From Eucalyptus grandis (taxonomy: Eukaryota; Streptophyta; Magnoliopsida; Myrtales; Myrtaceae), in contig NC_052622.1 in the NCBI RefSeq assembly GCF_016545825.1, positions 6,329,001 through 6,393,000 of the forward strand: DNA of 64,000 nucleotides. Direction: 5' to 3'. The notes under the pieces were generated by a model. That model made no database searches and was not told where the DNA came from. It worked only from the letters and a program-made list of their open reading frames with translations. Shown here one piece after another: positions 36,697 through 48,589 of the stretch. The translations under genes were made by a program, and so were the position numbers. The stretch's first letter is position 1, and the number at the start of each line of letters is the position of its first letter.

Positions 36697-39600
36697 TGTG
36701 ACAGTCTGAATTTTCAAAATTTGTTTTCGATTAAATAAATTAGGCCTTTCATCAACGCGCCTATAGTGTTATTATCTGAGCTAATCACTCATGAGATAAC
36801 TAGACTATTTGGGGGAAGTTATTAAAGGATTTTAATGTAATGGACTTAAGAATTCGACCACAAATCGACTGTTTAACCGTGCTAGTCTGCAAGGGTCATT
36901 ACGGTACAATCGAAAATCTATCAAAGACTGGAAATATGTTGATTCGACTGAGATAGGTGGTTAGAGTGTGGGTGATTCCACCAAATTGCAAAATTCTCGT
37001 CGATCGGCACTAGACCGATTTTTCTGTCGTTTTGGTACCCTATGCCTGTAATTAAAACCTTGAGATTTTCACGACAATTGAGAGTCACCAATGTATCAAA
37101 GATGTATATTGTGACTCAAGATAAATCGATCACGGGTCAATTGTACCAAAAATTCTTAAAAAGTGCCAAGTAGACTAGATCACGCTAAAAGTACGCGGAT
37201 TGAAATTAACCGCGAATTTGATCCTAATTTCAGAAATTGTAAGTTACTGTCGTGTTATGAGCTACTTTAGGAACGTTGACTCATCCTCCGAAGAATTTTT
37301 ATAGATTCTGGGATTTTTACGGAAAACTGTTTCGGACGTTACGGAAAATTAGCGGAAATTCAGATGGGCTCAATTGAAAGGAATTAGAACTTCCAACTTG
37401 AGCCTTTGGGTATTGGGGACTTGCAGAAAATTGTTCGGGATTTTTCTTTAGCGAAATCGAACCTCAATTTAGACAATTGGAGAGGAAATTAAAACTTATA
37501 TAGTGAAATTCAAATTTAAGCATAAGGCTGAAAATTGGGACTTCAATTTGGTTTAGTTTTGGAAAACCTACTCAAGAAAGAATTAGAAGGGGACAAGGCA
37601 TTCAATGGAGGGGATAATTATTGACTTTAAGCCTTGTTCCAATCCTCTTGAGCAAGAAATCTATCTGCCTTTCTCTCTGTTCGTCGCTGTCTCTCTCTCT
37701 CTCTCCACCAACCATTTCGTTCATTTCCCTTGGACGAGCTGCTTCTATTTTTCTTCTCAATTTGTTGCCTTGAAGACCGTCTGCCTCCTCCATTTTGTTT
37801 CCCCTCCATCGAACGCTAGCCATCTGCTCCGAAGCCACACGCCCGGCGAAGCCCACCATCATTTGTTTCATTCCACCGAGCAGTCCAACATCTTCGTCCG
37901 TGTCTTGCTTGCAGCTCCTTCTACTTCTTTATTCGGTCAGCCATCTTCAACGAAGACTGAGCAGCTTCCCACTGAAGAATTCCACCGAAGGCACCAACAG
38001 CTTTGGCCACGTCCGCACGCTGTCAACACCCACACAGCTCTCCACCGAAGACTCACGTTTCCTCCACCCCATCAACCGTGTTTGAAGCTACCCATCCCAG
38101 TCAACTCGGCAGATTTCCCCAGCATCTTCGTGCCCTTCATCCACCGGTTCTCCTCCACCTCCAGCCCACACAAATCCCAGCAACAGTCCACGCAATATGT
38201 TCGGCCAAGTCCAGCCCGTGAGCAAGCAGCCCATGTAATTGTTCATTCGCCCAACAGCTCGCAATTGAAGCCCAGCTGCAGCAAGCCCAGTTCAGTCTTT
38301 TCAGCCTCGGGTCCAGCCCATTCAAAGCCTGCTTCAGCCTAATTTCGGCTCAGCCCAACTCAAAAACAAATGTCAGATTGGGCTGAGATTTTTTGGGCCA
38401 ATTTCAGGCCCGGTCCAAGCCTGTGGGTGTCGTTGCTAGCCCAAGTTCGGCCGCCGTGGCGTCGTCGTCACGGTAAAACGGTTTTTGCAATAAACCGGTG
38501 AGTTTATGCACTAAACTCTTCTTAGTAGGCTAATGACATTTAAGTAGTGTTTAGTTTAATTTAATTAAGAATTATGTGGTTAGTTAGATTAAATTAGTGA
38601 TTTAATTATGCAATTATGCATGTTAGGTGGTTAGATTAGATTAGATTAAGTGAGGCCTAGATAAATTGTATTATTTTTTAGAAGGGTTAGGGAATTTTCC
38701 GAGGCCCGTATCGGTACTTAATTTAGTGATTTTGGCCTAGGATGGTATTTTTAGAATTTAAATTAAATTATTTAATTAATTTTATAAATAAATAAATTAT
38801 TAATTATTTTCCAAAAATTAGACTAGGATAGCCAGTGACCAGAATTTTGTGCCAATTGTAATGATGATTGATTTATTTAATTGAGTGCTATATTGTGCCA
38901 ATTGAATTTAAGTTGTAATTTTGGGAATTTATCCCAAAATTGTATAATTTCATTAATTAATTAGAAATTACTGGGACGTCGGTTTACAATGCCAAAAATG
39001 TTTTCAAACTCCGTATAAATAGTGAGATTTTCTAAAGTAAAGATATTATATTTCTGGCTTAGATCGATTGTGTACTCACACACGATTATTTTTATCGAGT
39101 ACACTTTAATATGATGGAATTAGGCAAAGTTGGATATGTAATTAAGAAATCGATGTGCAAAGCACAAGATCCTTGCCCAAGAGTAATGTATCGTGGTTTA
39201 GCTTCGGGGAGCATTAATACCATTATAGATCTATAGCAGCTTCAATGAACACTTTAGATTTCAGCTTTGGCGAGCATTATAGTTATCTAGTAGCTTTGGT
39301 GAGCAAATGTTATTAGTAGCTTCGGTGAGCAAATTTTAGACATCAACTTTGGAGAGCAATGATATATGATATATCTATTTCAGCTTATGTGAGTAGTGTT
39401 CGAATCGATAGAGTTTATAGATGGCATCGATGGTATAAAGTTGAATGAGTCGACTGATTGATGGTTGAATTGAATTGAATTGAATTGAATTGTTTGGTGG
39501 AGTATTTGATTGTACTGACCTGCAGGGTAGACCTGAGGTGATGTAAGTCCTTATGATTGTGTGATTAGGGCAATTCTAGGCGTATTTCTCTCATAATCGA

Positions 39601-39971
39601 GGGTTTAGAGCGTGAACTCGCTGAGATTTATATCTCACTCCGTCATGAGTTAAATTTTCAAGGTCATTGAGTGGAGGACCTAGAGCCGAGAGGAGGTGAT
39701 CGGAAGTGTAGGTCAGTTAAGACCACTTCTTTTCTTTGTAGTATTTTGGTCATAGACCTTGTACATGACTCGGTATGTATATAAATGTGTGTTTTGTTTG
39801 TGAATCTGTTGCCCTACTTTTTTTTATCCCGAGATGGTTATTGTCAGGGGATTTATTATTCCCTTCCGCATGTGCAATAAAAAGAAATGGTCGGTGACTT
39901 GTCTTAGGAAGTTGCAAAATATTATTAACCAGAGAGGGATTGGCACATGCTCGGAGGTTCGAGGTGTGACA
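36697..39971 (-). mobile_element. Solo LTR-like element, 3.3 kb, copy 1 (Gypsy-type ends)
   Basis: It begins TGTGACAGTC and ends GGTGTGACA, and is flanked by a perfect 5-bp duplication (atttg, 36692..36696 and 39972..39976). Removing it restores the Copia-1 reverse-transcriptase frame region. Read on the minus strand it starts TGTCACACCTCGAACC, and it is homologous end to end to 54738..58058. No internal direct repeats, PBS or coding domains were seen, so a solo LTR left by recombination is the simplest reading. The long LTR and its start resemble Tekay/Del-type chromoviruses, but that is inference. It contains a CT-rich tract and a 245-codon proline/serine-rich ORF (37605..38342) that I do not consider a gene. 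Confidence 0.8.
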
Positions 39972-42900
39972 ATTTGTGTCCTCTTAGAAGATCTATCAAT
40001 TCCTAAGTATTATTCTTCTCAATGGCTGCAATTTCTGCATACATAGCAATTCTCCAATTTTCTTTCTATACAGATTCATCATAGGTTGTATGATCACAAT
40101 ATGAAAACAAAACAAAATAGGTAAGTGGATTTTCAGATTGGTCAACCCATGTTACTTCATAATCACTCATCCAAGCAAGTCTTTTTCAAACTTGATGTGG
40201 CCTTCTTCAATTTCTGCAATTGCATTTTGACTTTGCGAACTTTCTATGATGGTTCGACTAGTTGTGGGCTCTTCATCATATTCAAAATTCATTGAATTTT
40301 TTTTTTCAACACCCTTCTCACTCCATGGCCAGAATTGTTCTTCATCAAATATCACATCACAATTGATGATGATTTTCTTGGTTACAGGATCATAAAAGCT
40401 TGTAAGCTTTTGATTGATCATTAATGCAAAAAAAAAAACACATTTGACTCTCTTGTCATCTAAATTTTTTCTCTTCTAATCTAGAACATGGGCATAGGTT
40501 GTACACCCAAAAATTCTAAAGTGATCTACTGCTGGTCTTTGTCTGCTCCAAGCTTCTTCAAGTGTCATATTCAAACAAGCAAGAGTAGGCTTCTACTCAA
40601 AAGATGAATACTCCAATTAACAGCTTTAGGCCAGAAGATCTTTGGAACTCCACTTGCTCTCAATAAACTTCACACCATATTCAAAATAGTGTGATTCTTC
40701 CATTGCAAATCCATTTTGTTATGATGAATAAGCTATAATGAGTTGTCTCTTAATGCCATGCTTCGCACAGAAATATGCAAATGCACCCAAGTTGTATTCG
40801 CCACCACAACCTATGCGAAGGACTTTTATTGGATTTCCAATATTTTTTTCAGCAAGTGTTTTGAAGCTCTTGAATGTTTCAAAAGTTTCAAATTTTTCCT
40901 ACAAAAAATAAACCAAAATCTTCCGGTTGTAATCATCAATGAAGGTGATGATATACTGTTTACCTCCATTGGAAACTGGAGATGTTGGCTCGCAATTATC
41001 TGAATGGACCAATGCGAACAGTTTCTTTGTGTTGACACCTAAATTTTTGCGACCCGATTATTTATTTATTGCATAAAAAATCCTTAACTCTTAAAAAATA
41101 TATAGAATTAAAATTGCATAGCATATAATTTTGGTTGCATTTATTTATTTGTTTATCACTTTTGCATTTGATCAGCAGAAGATGGACTTTAATTTCACGA
41201 GTTGACAATTTGATATTTTCAAAATTGATTCATATTATTCTTTCAATATTTGGTAAAATATTTCATAAATTCCCATTAAGGGATATATTTTACAGAAGAT
41301 TGGAAGTTTAAGAGTGAAATATCAAGAGGAAATATTACACGTGGGACATATATTGAGTAATATATTCTTTGACTCAAAATAAGAAAGATTACATAATCAG
41401 AGGCGATTTCGTGCGTGAGCCGAAAAAGGAAGTAAAATAATCATGAAAATCAAGTTCTTCGCCTATTAAAGGAGCCGCGTACGGAGAGATGACAGGGGAC
41501 TTCTTTTTCGTTTCGGGGTCAAGGTCAAGGGAGGAGAGCAAGTTTGCTCGCGAAAAAGAGAGGAAACGTGAAAGGGCAGAGGATCAGATTTTTTTTTAAA
41601 AAGACTTCTCTTTTCTCTTTTGAGGTCAATAAAAAGGACTTTTCCCTTTCTCTGACAAGGTTCAGACGGAAAAAAAAAGGGAAAGACGTCAGAGAAGGGG
41701 AAAAGTGGGCAGCCCACGCCCAGGAAAAGAAAACAAAAGTGAAAAAAGAAAGGGGAGGGGAAGTCTTCTTCATCATCTTCTCTAACCAGCTTGACGACAC
41801 TGCCCATATTTGCTTCGCCTGCATCTCCACCACGCAGCAACCCGCGCCGAAGCCTCGTGTTGCTCCAATCCGCCATCCACCTCGCCAATCCAACCCTTCT
41901 CCGGTCGCGAGCACCGCCTGATCGAGAGACGGCCAAGATATGCACAGAGAGAGACCAAAAGTTTTTATCTTTTCCTGCAGGTTACAGGGAGGGACGTCTC
42001 CACTAGTGTAACGCATCCAGGAGGAGATACGGAAGAAGAGGAAGCATGCAATAAAAAGACTCACAAAAGATACTCTAAAGCCAAGACAGTCCCAACGTGG
42101 TCTTCTCTTGCTTGTCATCCATAGGCTCGCATCCACACAAATTGCAACCTCGCTGTTCTGAAACTCATCCGCGATAGTCCATGGTCGATCTAAATCATCG
42201 CTGAATCGGTGCTATCTATGAACGATTGCTGACCTCCATCAGATTGTGTGCTCCTTTCAACTGGTAAGTTTGAGATTGGTTTTGACCTGTTTACAGGTTG
42301 CAGTTGATCTAACCATCATTAATTTACTTAGTCCAATCGGAGTTAAAAAATCGTGAACTTGGCTTATGAGCTTGGGAAGTGTAATATCATAATTTGTTCA
42401 TGTCGATAGGATTGGGATAACGAGGGTCAATTTCAAGTCAAACTGTTGGTGTTTCATCTTGGATCCACTATGAATCGTGCAAATAGGTGTTTTCATGATT
42501 AGAGCATGTTGATCTGACTTTCTCTGCTGTTTGAGTGCATATGAGTGTTGATCAATATTACTGCACATCAATAATTCTTGATGGTCCTTGAGCCTTCACC
42601 ATGATAACTCTTTGCCCTTCACCGTGAGCATCCTGCCGAGCATCCGTGAGACAACACCACCAGCCACAGTCCGTGATCCTCGTTCAAATTTGGTAATATC
42701 ATTCGCGAAATTCGGTAATTATCTTATCTAATTTGATTTGGATATTTTATTGCCTAAAATGTGCTTTTCAATATCAAAAGCGCATTCCCAATTAGGATTT
42801 ATTGCCTAATCTGCAACCGCATGTCAATTTTTTATTTTATCGCTTTAGATGAAATAATTAATCACGCGGGAATAAAATTGATATTTTGATTTTTAAGACT

Positions 42901-43267
42901 TAAGATCAATTTTTATCGATTTTATTAACGAAATAATCAAGCTGATTATATGTCGTTTCCAAATTCGAACAATGGATTATATCTTTGATGGCCATGAATG
43001 ACTTGGTGCTCATCTCACTTTAATTGCCTCATTTATCCCCAAAAAAATATATTTGAGTTAGATTAGGTTTATGCTAGGACATTACCTATTTTAGGATAGT
43101 TTTGCATGTTTAGAATAGGAAATTTTTAATTACGAATTTTTATAAATAAAGATCCCAAGAAAAAAAAACAATAATTTAGGATGTTAGTCTTTCCTTTCAT
43201 TAATTTAAATTGCATGTGTAATTATTGGGTAATTTTAATTGTGAAATTTAAGAAAACATAAAAATAA

Positions 43268-43455
43268 GGGAAAATCTCAAATAAGGACCCAAAGTGGTCG
43301 TTGTCCCAAATAAAGATATGAAGTGGCTAACAAGTCTCAAATAGGGACCTGAACCCGCTGGCCGGTGAGTGTGTGGCATTTCGGTGGCCGGAGTATGGGC
43401 AATTTTGTCAACAAAAAATATTGATAGAATTTGACAAATTCTAAAAAAACAAAAC
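43268..43455 (+). repeat. Left TIR of the MULE
   Basis: Inverted match to 50040..50246. Blocks 'ctcaaataaggaccc', 'gtggctaacaagtctcaaat', 'ccggagtatgggcaattttg' and 'gatagaatttgacaa' are shared. It has one fewer copy of the 'tctcaaataaggacc' sub-repeat than the right TIR. Confidence 0.92.
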
Positions 43456-43499
43456 CCTCCGTACTCTTCTCACTCCTCCCTTCTCACTCTCAACCCCCA

Positions 43500-44039
43500 C
43501 CCCTCCTTCATGGCGTTGCCGTCTTTGCGCCGGCTCTTGCCGGCCCTCCTCCCGCTTCGCCGCCCTCGCCAATCGCCGTCGCGCCCACCTCCTCCTCCAA
43601 CCCCAAATCCGCCCCCTTCTTCACCCCCTCCTCCGCCCCTCGCCACCACCACCACCACTACCACCACCGCCCCTCCCCCACGGCTACCTCCTCACCCGCG
43701 TTGCCCACTACTCCACCTCCGCCGCCGCCGCATGCCCCTTCCTCCCCCGCCACTTTGCGGCCAAGGGCGCCGGGAAGGGTAGGATCACCAATGAGTTCAC
43801 CAGTGCCAGCGTGATCGGACAGGTGTGCTAAGTGATCGGTGCCGTGGTCGACATGCGGTTCGACGAGGGCTTGCCCCCGATCTTGACGGCCTTGGAGGTG
43901 CTCGACAACTCGATCAGGCTCGTGCTTTGGAGGTGGCCCGGCACACAGGCGAGAACATGGTCGGGACCATCGCCATGGACAAGACCGAAGGGTTGGTGCG
44001 CGGTCGGCGCGTGCTCGGCATGGCTCCCCGAGTTCCAAG
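43500..44039 (+). pseudogene. Captured exon 1 fragment of mitochondrial ATP synthase beta subunit
   Basis: The F1 beta subunit is the catalytic subunit of mitochondrial ATP synthase. Here a fragment starts at a presequence-like MALPSLRRLLPALLPLRR (43510) and continues, with frame changes, through [36 protein letters not shown] and [14 protein letters not shown] to [24 protein letters not shown]. It ends at a preserved splice donor (ccaag^gtacgt at 44039/44040). Lesions: a CAA-to-TAA stop after GQVC at about 43828, and a frameshift at about 43925. No nucleotide-binding P-loop or later exons are present. The retained donor shows that genomic DNA was captured, not cDNA. It lies within the MULE, just inside the left TIR, as in Pack-MULEs. 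Confidence 0.85.
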
Positions 44040-44071
44040 GTACGTGCCCTCCTTTTCTCTCTATCTCTCTC

Positions 44072-44335
44072 GGTTGGGTCCGTGGAAGTGGATTCGAATG
44101 TGCCCAAGATGTGGGTACTCGAGATGGAGATGTTCTTTGTCTCATGGGTGGGTCCATGGAAGTGGATTCGAATTGCGCCCGAGATGTGGATACTCGAGAT
44201 GGAGAAGTTCTTTCTCTCATGGTTGGGTCCGTGAAAGTGGATTCGAATTATGCTCGAGATGTGGGTACTCGAGATGGAGATGTTCCCTGTCTCTTGGTTG
44301 GGTGGATTTGAATTGTGCTCGAGATTGAGATGTTT
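44072..44335 (+). repeat. Tandem repeat, period about 75 bp, about 3.5 copies
   Basis: Units start at about 44072, 44147, 44221 and 44296. Each carries 'gttgggtcc', 'gtggattcgaat' and 'ctcgagatggaga' with minor variation. It sits just after the ATP synthase exon fragment, in what would have been its first intron or in MULE filler. Confidence 0.9.
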
Positions 44336-44689
44336 GTGAAATACTTTGTATTACTTTCTTACCTCTGTTTCCTTTTCTATTGAACTTGTTTCTGGGGGAC
44401 TGAAAGTCATTCGGTTCTAGTGAACTTGAAGAAAAATGTAATGCAAAAACTTCACATTCTCTCCTTTCTACGAGTCTGCTAGATATACCTTGAAGAACTT
44501 ATGCAAATCTTATAGTTCATCTACCCTTTACTTGTAGGTAATGTAGGCACTTTAATTGTACTACCGTTAACCCATCAAAAATAGGAATCAATTTATCCCT
44601 CTTTTTTGCTTTCAAATCTCTGCAAGGAATTGATAGTTCCAGAGTTGAAAATGTGACGGAATTTGTTCATATTGCTATGTTGCAGGAGA

Positions 44690-45335
44690 TGTATCTGCCA
44701 TGGCTCTTGATGGTAGAGGCTTCTTGTGGACTAGATTGTGCTTTCAGATTCAGGGTTTTTATGTTGGTTACTTATAAATTTGTCCATCTTGTTGCTTTCT
44801 TGTCAAAGAGGACTTTGTGGAAGTAGCTGAGTTCTTTGATGCTGTCGTCAGTTGTGGAGTGAAAATCAAGGTCATAACCAAAGGTGAATGATTCTACCAA
44901 ATTCATTTTTTTGTTTGCCAATTATAGATGGTTCAAATCACCTCTTGCATTCAAGCATGCTTAATGCTTTTTCTCTACCGCTTCCTCTTTTTTGTTCACG
45001 CTTTCTTTATTCGATGTTTTTTTTTTTTTTTAACAAAGTTCTTTATTCGATGTTAAAAAAATTTGTCTAGCAGGAACAAAGTTGAAGGACTTCTTGGCCA
45101 CAATGCAGTCTTCCCCTCACTTTCAATCAAAGATTGCTACAATCGGGTCCTAAACTTCGCCACGATGTCGAGGAGTATGCAAAGCAATTTCCTACAATCG
45201 AGTTTGAGAAAATGGCAATGAAGTACAAGAACCGAGGGACAAATCATGGATTAGTGTGGTACAAAATCAATTATGATGTAGAAGTGCTGCTGCAGATACA
45301 AATTTCGATGTCAAGAAAGTCTGTATCGTGATCTC
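44690..45335 (+). pseudogene. Second captured exon-bearing fragment, unidentified
   Basis: There are exon-like pieces with splice-like borders. 'ttgcag^gagatg' at about 44687 leads into GDVSAMALDGRGFLWTRLCF. Next is EDFVEVAEFFDAVVSCGVKIK at about 44811..44872. 'tagcag^gaacaa' at about 45075 leads into [20 protein letters not shown], then, after a frame change, [20 protein letters not shown]. The composition and conserved look suggest a real host gene captured with its introns. I do not recognise the family and do not assign a function. Confidence 0.5.
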
Positions 45336-45339
45336 CCTA

Positions 45340-46340
45340 TCTGAAACTAAAAAGGATACTGTAAAGATGGAAATTTGAAATTCTCTCTTTCCTTATTGCA
45401 CCATGAGAACATGTTAACTGAGAAACTCAAGTTGTACACCTGCATTTCCTTGGGCTTCAATGGACAAAGAAGTTTATTTCTGCTACGGTGATGAGTCTTA
45501 TATAATAAGTTGATGAAGCATTAATATCAAAAGATTCCCCGAAACAGCCCAGTATAGTGACATAGTCTATATTCTACAATTAAATGATTATCATGCAAGG
45601 CTTTGATTTCATACATGATGCAAGGGATGTACGAAAAAATGAATTAGGTGCAAAATTATGTTGTCTAAAGCTTGGACGTGATGTCTAAATGGCCATTGAC
45701 AGATCTAGTGGGCAGAGAAACTGACGTCCATGGACTAATGAGCTTCGACTTATTCTCTAAGAACATAATGGTATTTCTAACTTGGAAAAACATAGCCAGG
45801 GGTATTACTTCAATTTGAGTTTGGGAACCCAGTTTAGCCAAAGTTCAAGCAACAAGGAAGTCGTGCTTCCAGCACGCTAAATGGAGTCAATTGATATCAA
45901 CAGATTCCATAATTCTATCAAATAGATAGATATGCAGCAAAGGGTAAAAGCATCATAGATATTAGGAACATAAAACTTAGATACATCAACCACGAGACTA
46001 CAAGATGTGTGGTCCTCCTTGAAGACCATGAAACACGGCCTATATGATGGAAAAAATAAATATCCTACGAAAGAAATCTTCCTAACGAAGTAGACCTATA
46101 CATATTTATACTTTAAAATGCTCCCTAATAGACCAAAATAGACCCATCCACATCAACTAACATGAAGAGAAATTGTGTTGTTGGTCTTGCGTTTCTCCAA
46201 AAAAAAAATTGCTCGTCTTCCACTGCTTTCAAGTTGAGATCCTTACATCCTCCTCTTTACCTATGATTGAATCAAAAAAATAAATTAATTAGTCAAAACC
46301 TTTAACTCCATACATACATGTAATAGAGCTCTACATGTTC
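45340..46340. other. MULE interior, no gene recognised
   Basis: AT-rich filler between the captured fragments and the transposase. It probably includes intron or 3' sequence of the captured gene. No domain seen. Confidence 0.4.
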
Positions 46341-46344
46341 CTCA

Positions 46345-48050
46345 AATAAGCACTAAATGGTTAGCAAACAAGTACTGTGATAGGTTGAGAAACAATCCTA
46401 CATGGCCGTGCTTCAATGAAAAAAACAATGGAGTCGAGAATGTTTTAAAGTTGTCGAGGACAATGGTTTATAGAGCTAGGGCAACGGCAATGAGTATGAT
46501 TACTGGGAATGAGGAAGAGCAATTTCGGATGCTTAGGAGCTATTGTCAAGCACTTCTTGATGCCAACTCGGGATCCATGTGTATAATCAAAACCGAGCAA
46601 TATCAAGACCAATACAAGTTTAAGGCAGTCTATATTTGTCTGGATGCATTAAGGAGGGGCTTTGTAGAAGGATGTAGGGTCTTTGTGGGTTTTGATGGTT
46701 GCCATTTGTCATCAGGCTACAAGGGTATACTTCTAGCAGCGGTGGGCATAGATGGCAACAATCAAATGTATCCGTTTGCATGGGCTGTTGTCGGACAAGA
46801 AACATATAAGACATGGCATTGGTTTATTAGTTTGATTGCAGAAGACTTGGGGATTACCGACCCTAAAAATTCAAAGTACTGGACTTTCTTATGTGACAAA
46901 CGAAGGGATTGGTGCAAGCACTAGCAAATCTAATGCCTGAAGGGAACATAGATTTTGCTAAGGCATCTTTATGAAAACTTCAAGCTACATCACAGAGGGG
47001 TAGAACTTAAAAAGCTCCTTTGGAAGGTTGCCATGGCGACTAGAGTATGTGATTTTGACTTGGCAATGGAAGAGCTGAAGGCAATTAATAAGAAAGCTTA
47101 TGAATGGTTGTCTCAAAGGCCTCCGGTGCAATGGAGCAAGTCCTACTTCAGGACAAGCTCAAAATGTGATATTTCCTTGAATAATTGGTGTGAAATTTTC
47201 AACAAAAGCATCATTGATGCAAGGGACAAACCTATCATCACAATGCTTGAAGCTATAAGAGTGCAGCTCATGGAAAGAATTCATAAGCAAAGAGATGGGA
47301 TGGCTAAGTACCTTTGGTGTGATATGTCCTAATATCCAAAAGATATTAGATCTTCAAAAACAATTTTCAACATCATGGATTCCTAGCTGGAATGGGGAGG
47401 ATGAATTTGAATTGAGTGGCCCATATGGTGACAAGAGAGTTGTTAATAGTAGACATAGATCTTGTAGTTGTAGAAGATGGGACATTAGTGGAATCCCTTG
47501 CTATCATGCTGTGGCAGCTCTTATATACATGAGAGAAGATCTTGAAAAATGGGTTCACACAAGTTTTAGTAAGGAAACGTTCATGTAAACTTATAGCCAT
47601 GTTGTGCATGTTGTAGATTCTATGGACACATGGCCTGCTAGAGAGCCATTACTCCCCACCGGATGTGCCCAAGCAAGTTGGCGAAAAGAAGAAACAAAGA
47701 ACAAAATCGGTGAATGAAACAGCGATAAAATTTTGAAGACAAGAAAGAAGAAAGTTGTGCAAGAGCCCAAGGGAACAAAGTTGAAGAGACAAAATACTAC
47801 AATCACTTGTGGGAAATGTGGTGGCATAGGCCATAACAGGTATCATTGCAATAATCCATCAATAGTATCGATGGCAGCAGCAACAACAGTAGCATCAGCA
47901 TCTTCAGCCCTTGTAGCATCTTCAGCCTCTTTAGCCCCATTAGAATCACAACCTGAGATAGTTGAATTTCTTGCTTCAACTTTTGGTAACATCTCAAGCT
48001 CGTCAACATCTATAGGAAGGACACAGATGCAAGTATCCATTTACCCTTGA
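46345..48050 (+). pseudogene. MURA-type MULE transposase, central and C-terminal part, broken
   Basis: This is the DDE transposase that cuts and pastes Mutator-like elements at their TIRs. The order of motifs is normal: STKWLANKYCDRLRNN (about 46350), the catalytic-core motif VFVGFDGCHLSSGYKG (about 46680), WAVVGQETYKTWHWF, then HLYENFKLHHRG (about 46960), WCEIFNKSIIDARDKPI, a SWIM zinc finger CSCRRWDISGIPCYHA (about 47462..47508) and a C-terminal zinc knuckle CGKCGGIGHNRYHC (about 47812..47852). Lesions: frame loss in DKRRDWCKH at about 46910 with a stop at 46922, a frameshift at about 47320, and another between 47588 and 47733. The N-terminal MuDR DNA-binding domain is absent upstream and is found on the other strand at 48490..48030. 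Confidence 0.9.
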
Positions 48051-48490
48051 CTTTGTCCTAGAAGTGTTCTTATTTGCACCTACCCTCAATTTATTAGGTG
48101 TATTCTTAACAAACCTCACCTTTCTCCCATTTTTTATGGCATGGTTCCTAACGGCCTTTCTAAACTCCTCAGCATTACTAAAGCACATTCCTAACTTGAA
48201 GACAGGGTTTTCCATATCAACCTCAGCATTAAACTTGGGATGTGTATACTCATTTTCGCCATTCATATTCAAGAAATCTACATTGTCAGCTAACACATCT
48301 ACATACATACTGACTGATGTCTCCAACCTCCATATCCCTCTCCATTGAACCATCATTGTTAGCACAACTTACATTTCTCATGTATAACTCGTCAAGATCA
48401 ACAAAGGCGAACCCATCTTCTCTAGCAACGCCATCATACCCACCATCATATATTGAATAGTTTAGTTCTTCACATCCCTCAACTGGTGCA
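48030..48490 (-). pseudogene. N-terminal MuDR DNA-binding domain of the MULE transposase, opposite strand
   Basis: Read on the minus strand: an acidic N-terminal stretch (EELNYSIYDGGYDGVAREDG), a frameshift at about 48320, then VFKLGMCFSNAEEFRKAVRN and GRKVRFVKNTPNKLRVGA, which are typical of the MuDR (DBD_Tnp_Mut) domain that normally comes first in the same reading direction as the core. Here it converges on the core from the other side. The core begins (46345) about where the text after this domain should continue. An internal inversion of about 46340..48030 explains both. Confidence 0.8.
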
Positions 48491-48589
48491 AAATGAAGCA
48501 AAAATAAAGTCAATATATTTCCATGCAAAACGTACACCACGAAAAAACAAAACAAAAATAGTAAACAATTGTAATAAAATTGTACCATG

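Noticed and set aside
37605..38342. 245-codon ORF rich in proline and serine inside the first solo LTR
   Set aside because: The homologous region of the second LTR copy (57190..56469, other strand) is not open in one frame, and composition explains the length. More likely LTR leader sequence than a gene.
41466..42136. Overlapping ORFs of 100 to 200 codons on both strands
   Set aside because: They lie inside the Tat-like LTR, contain poly-Phe/Lys runs from polypurine tracts, and no domain is visible.
43658..44328. Several overlapping ORFs of 130 to 167 codons on both strands
   Set aside because: They are frame shadows of the ATP synthase fragment and the 75-bp tandem repeat.
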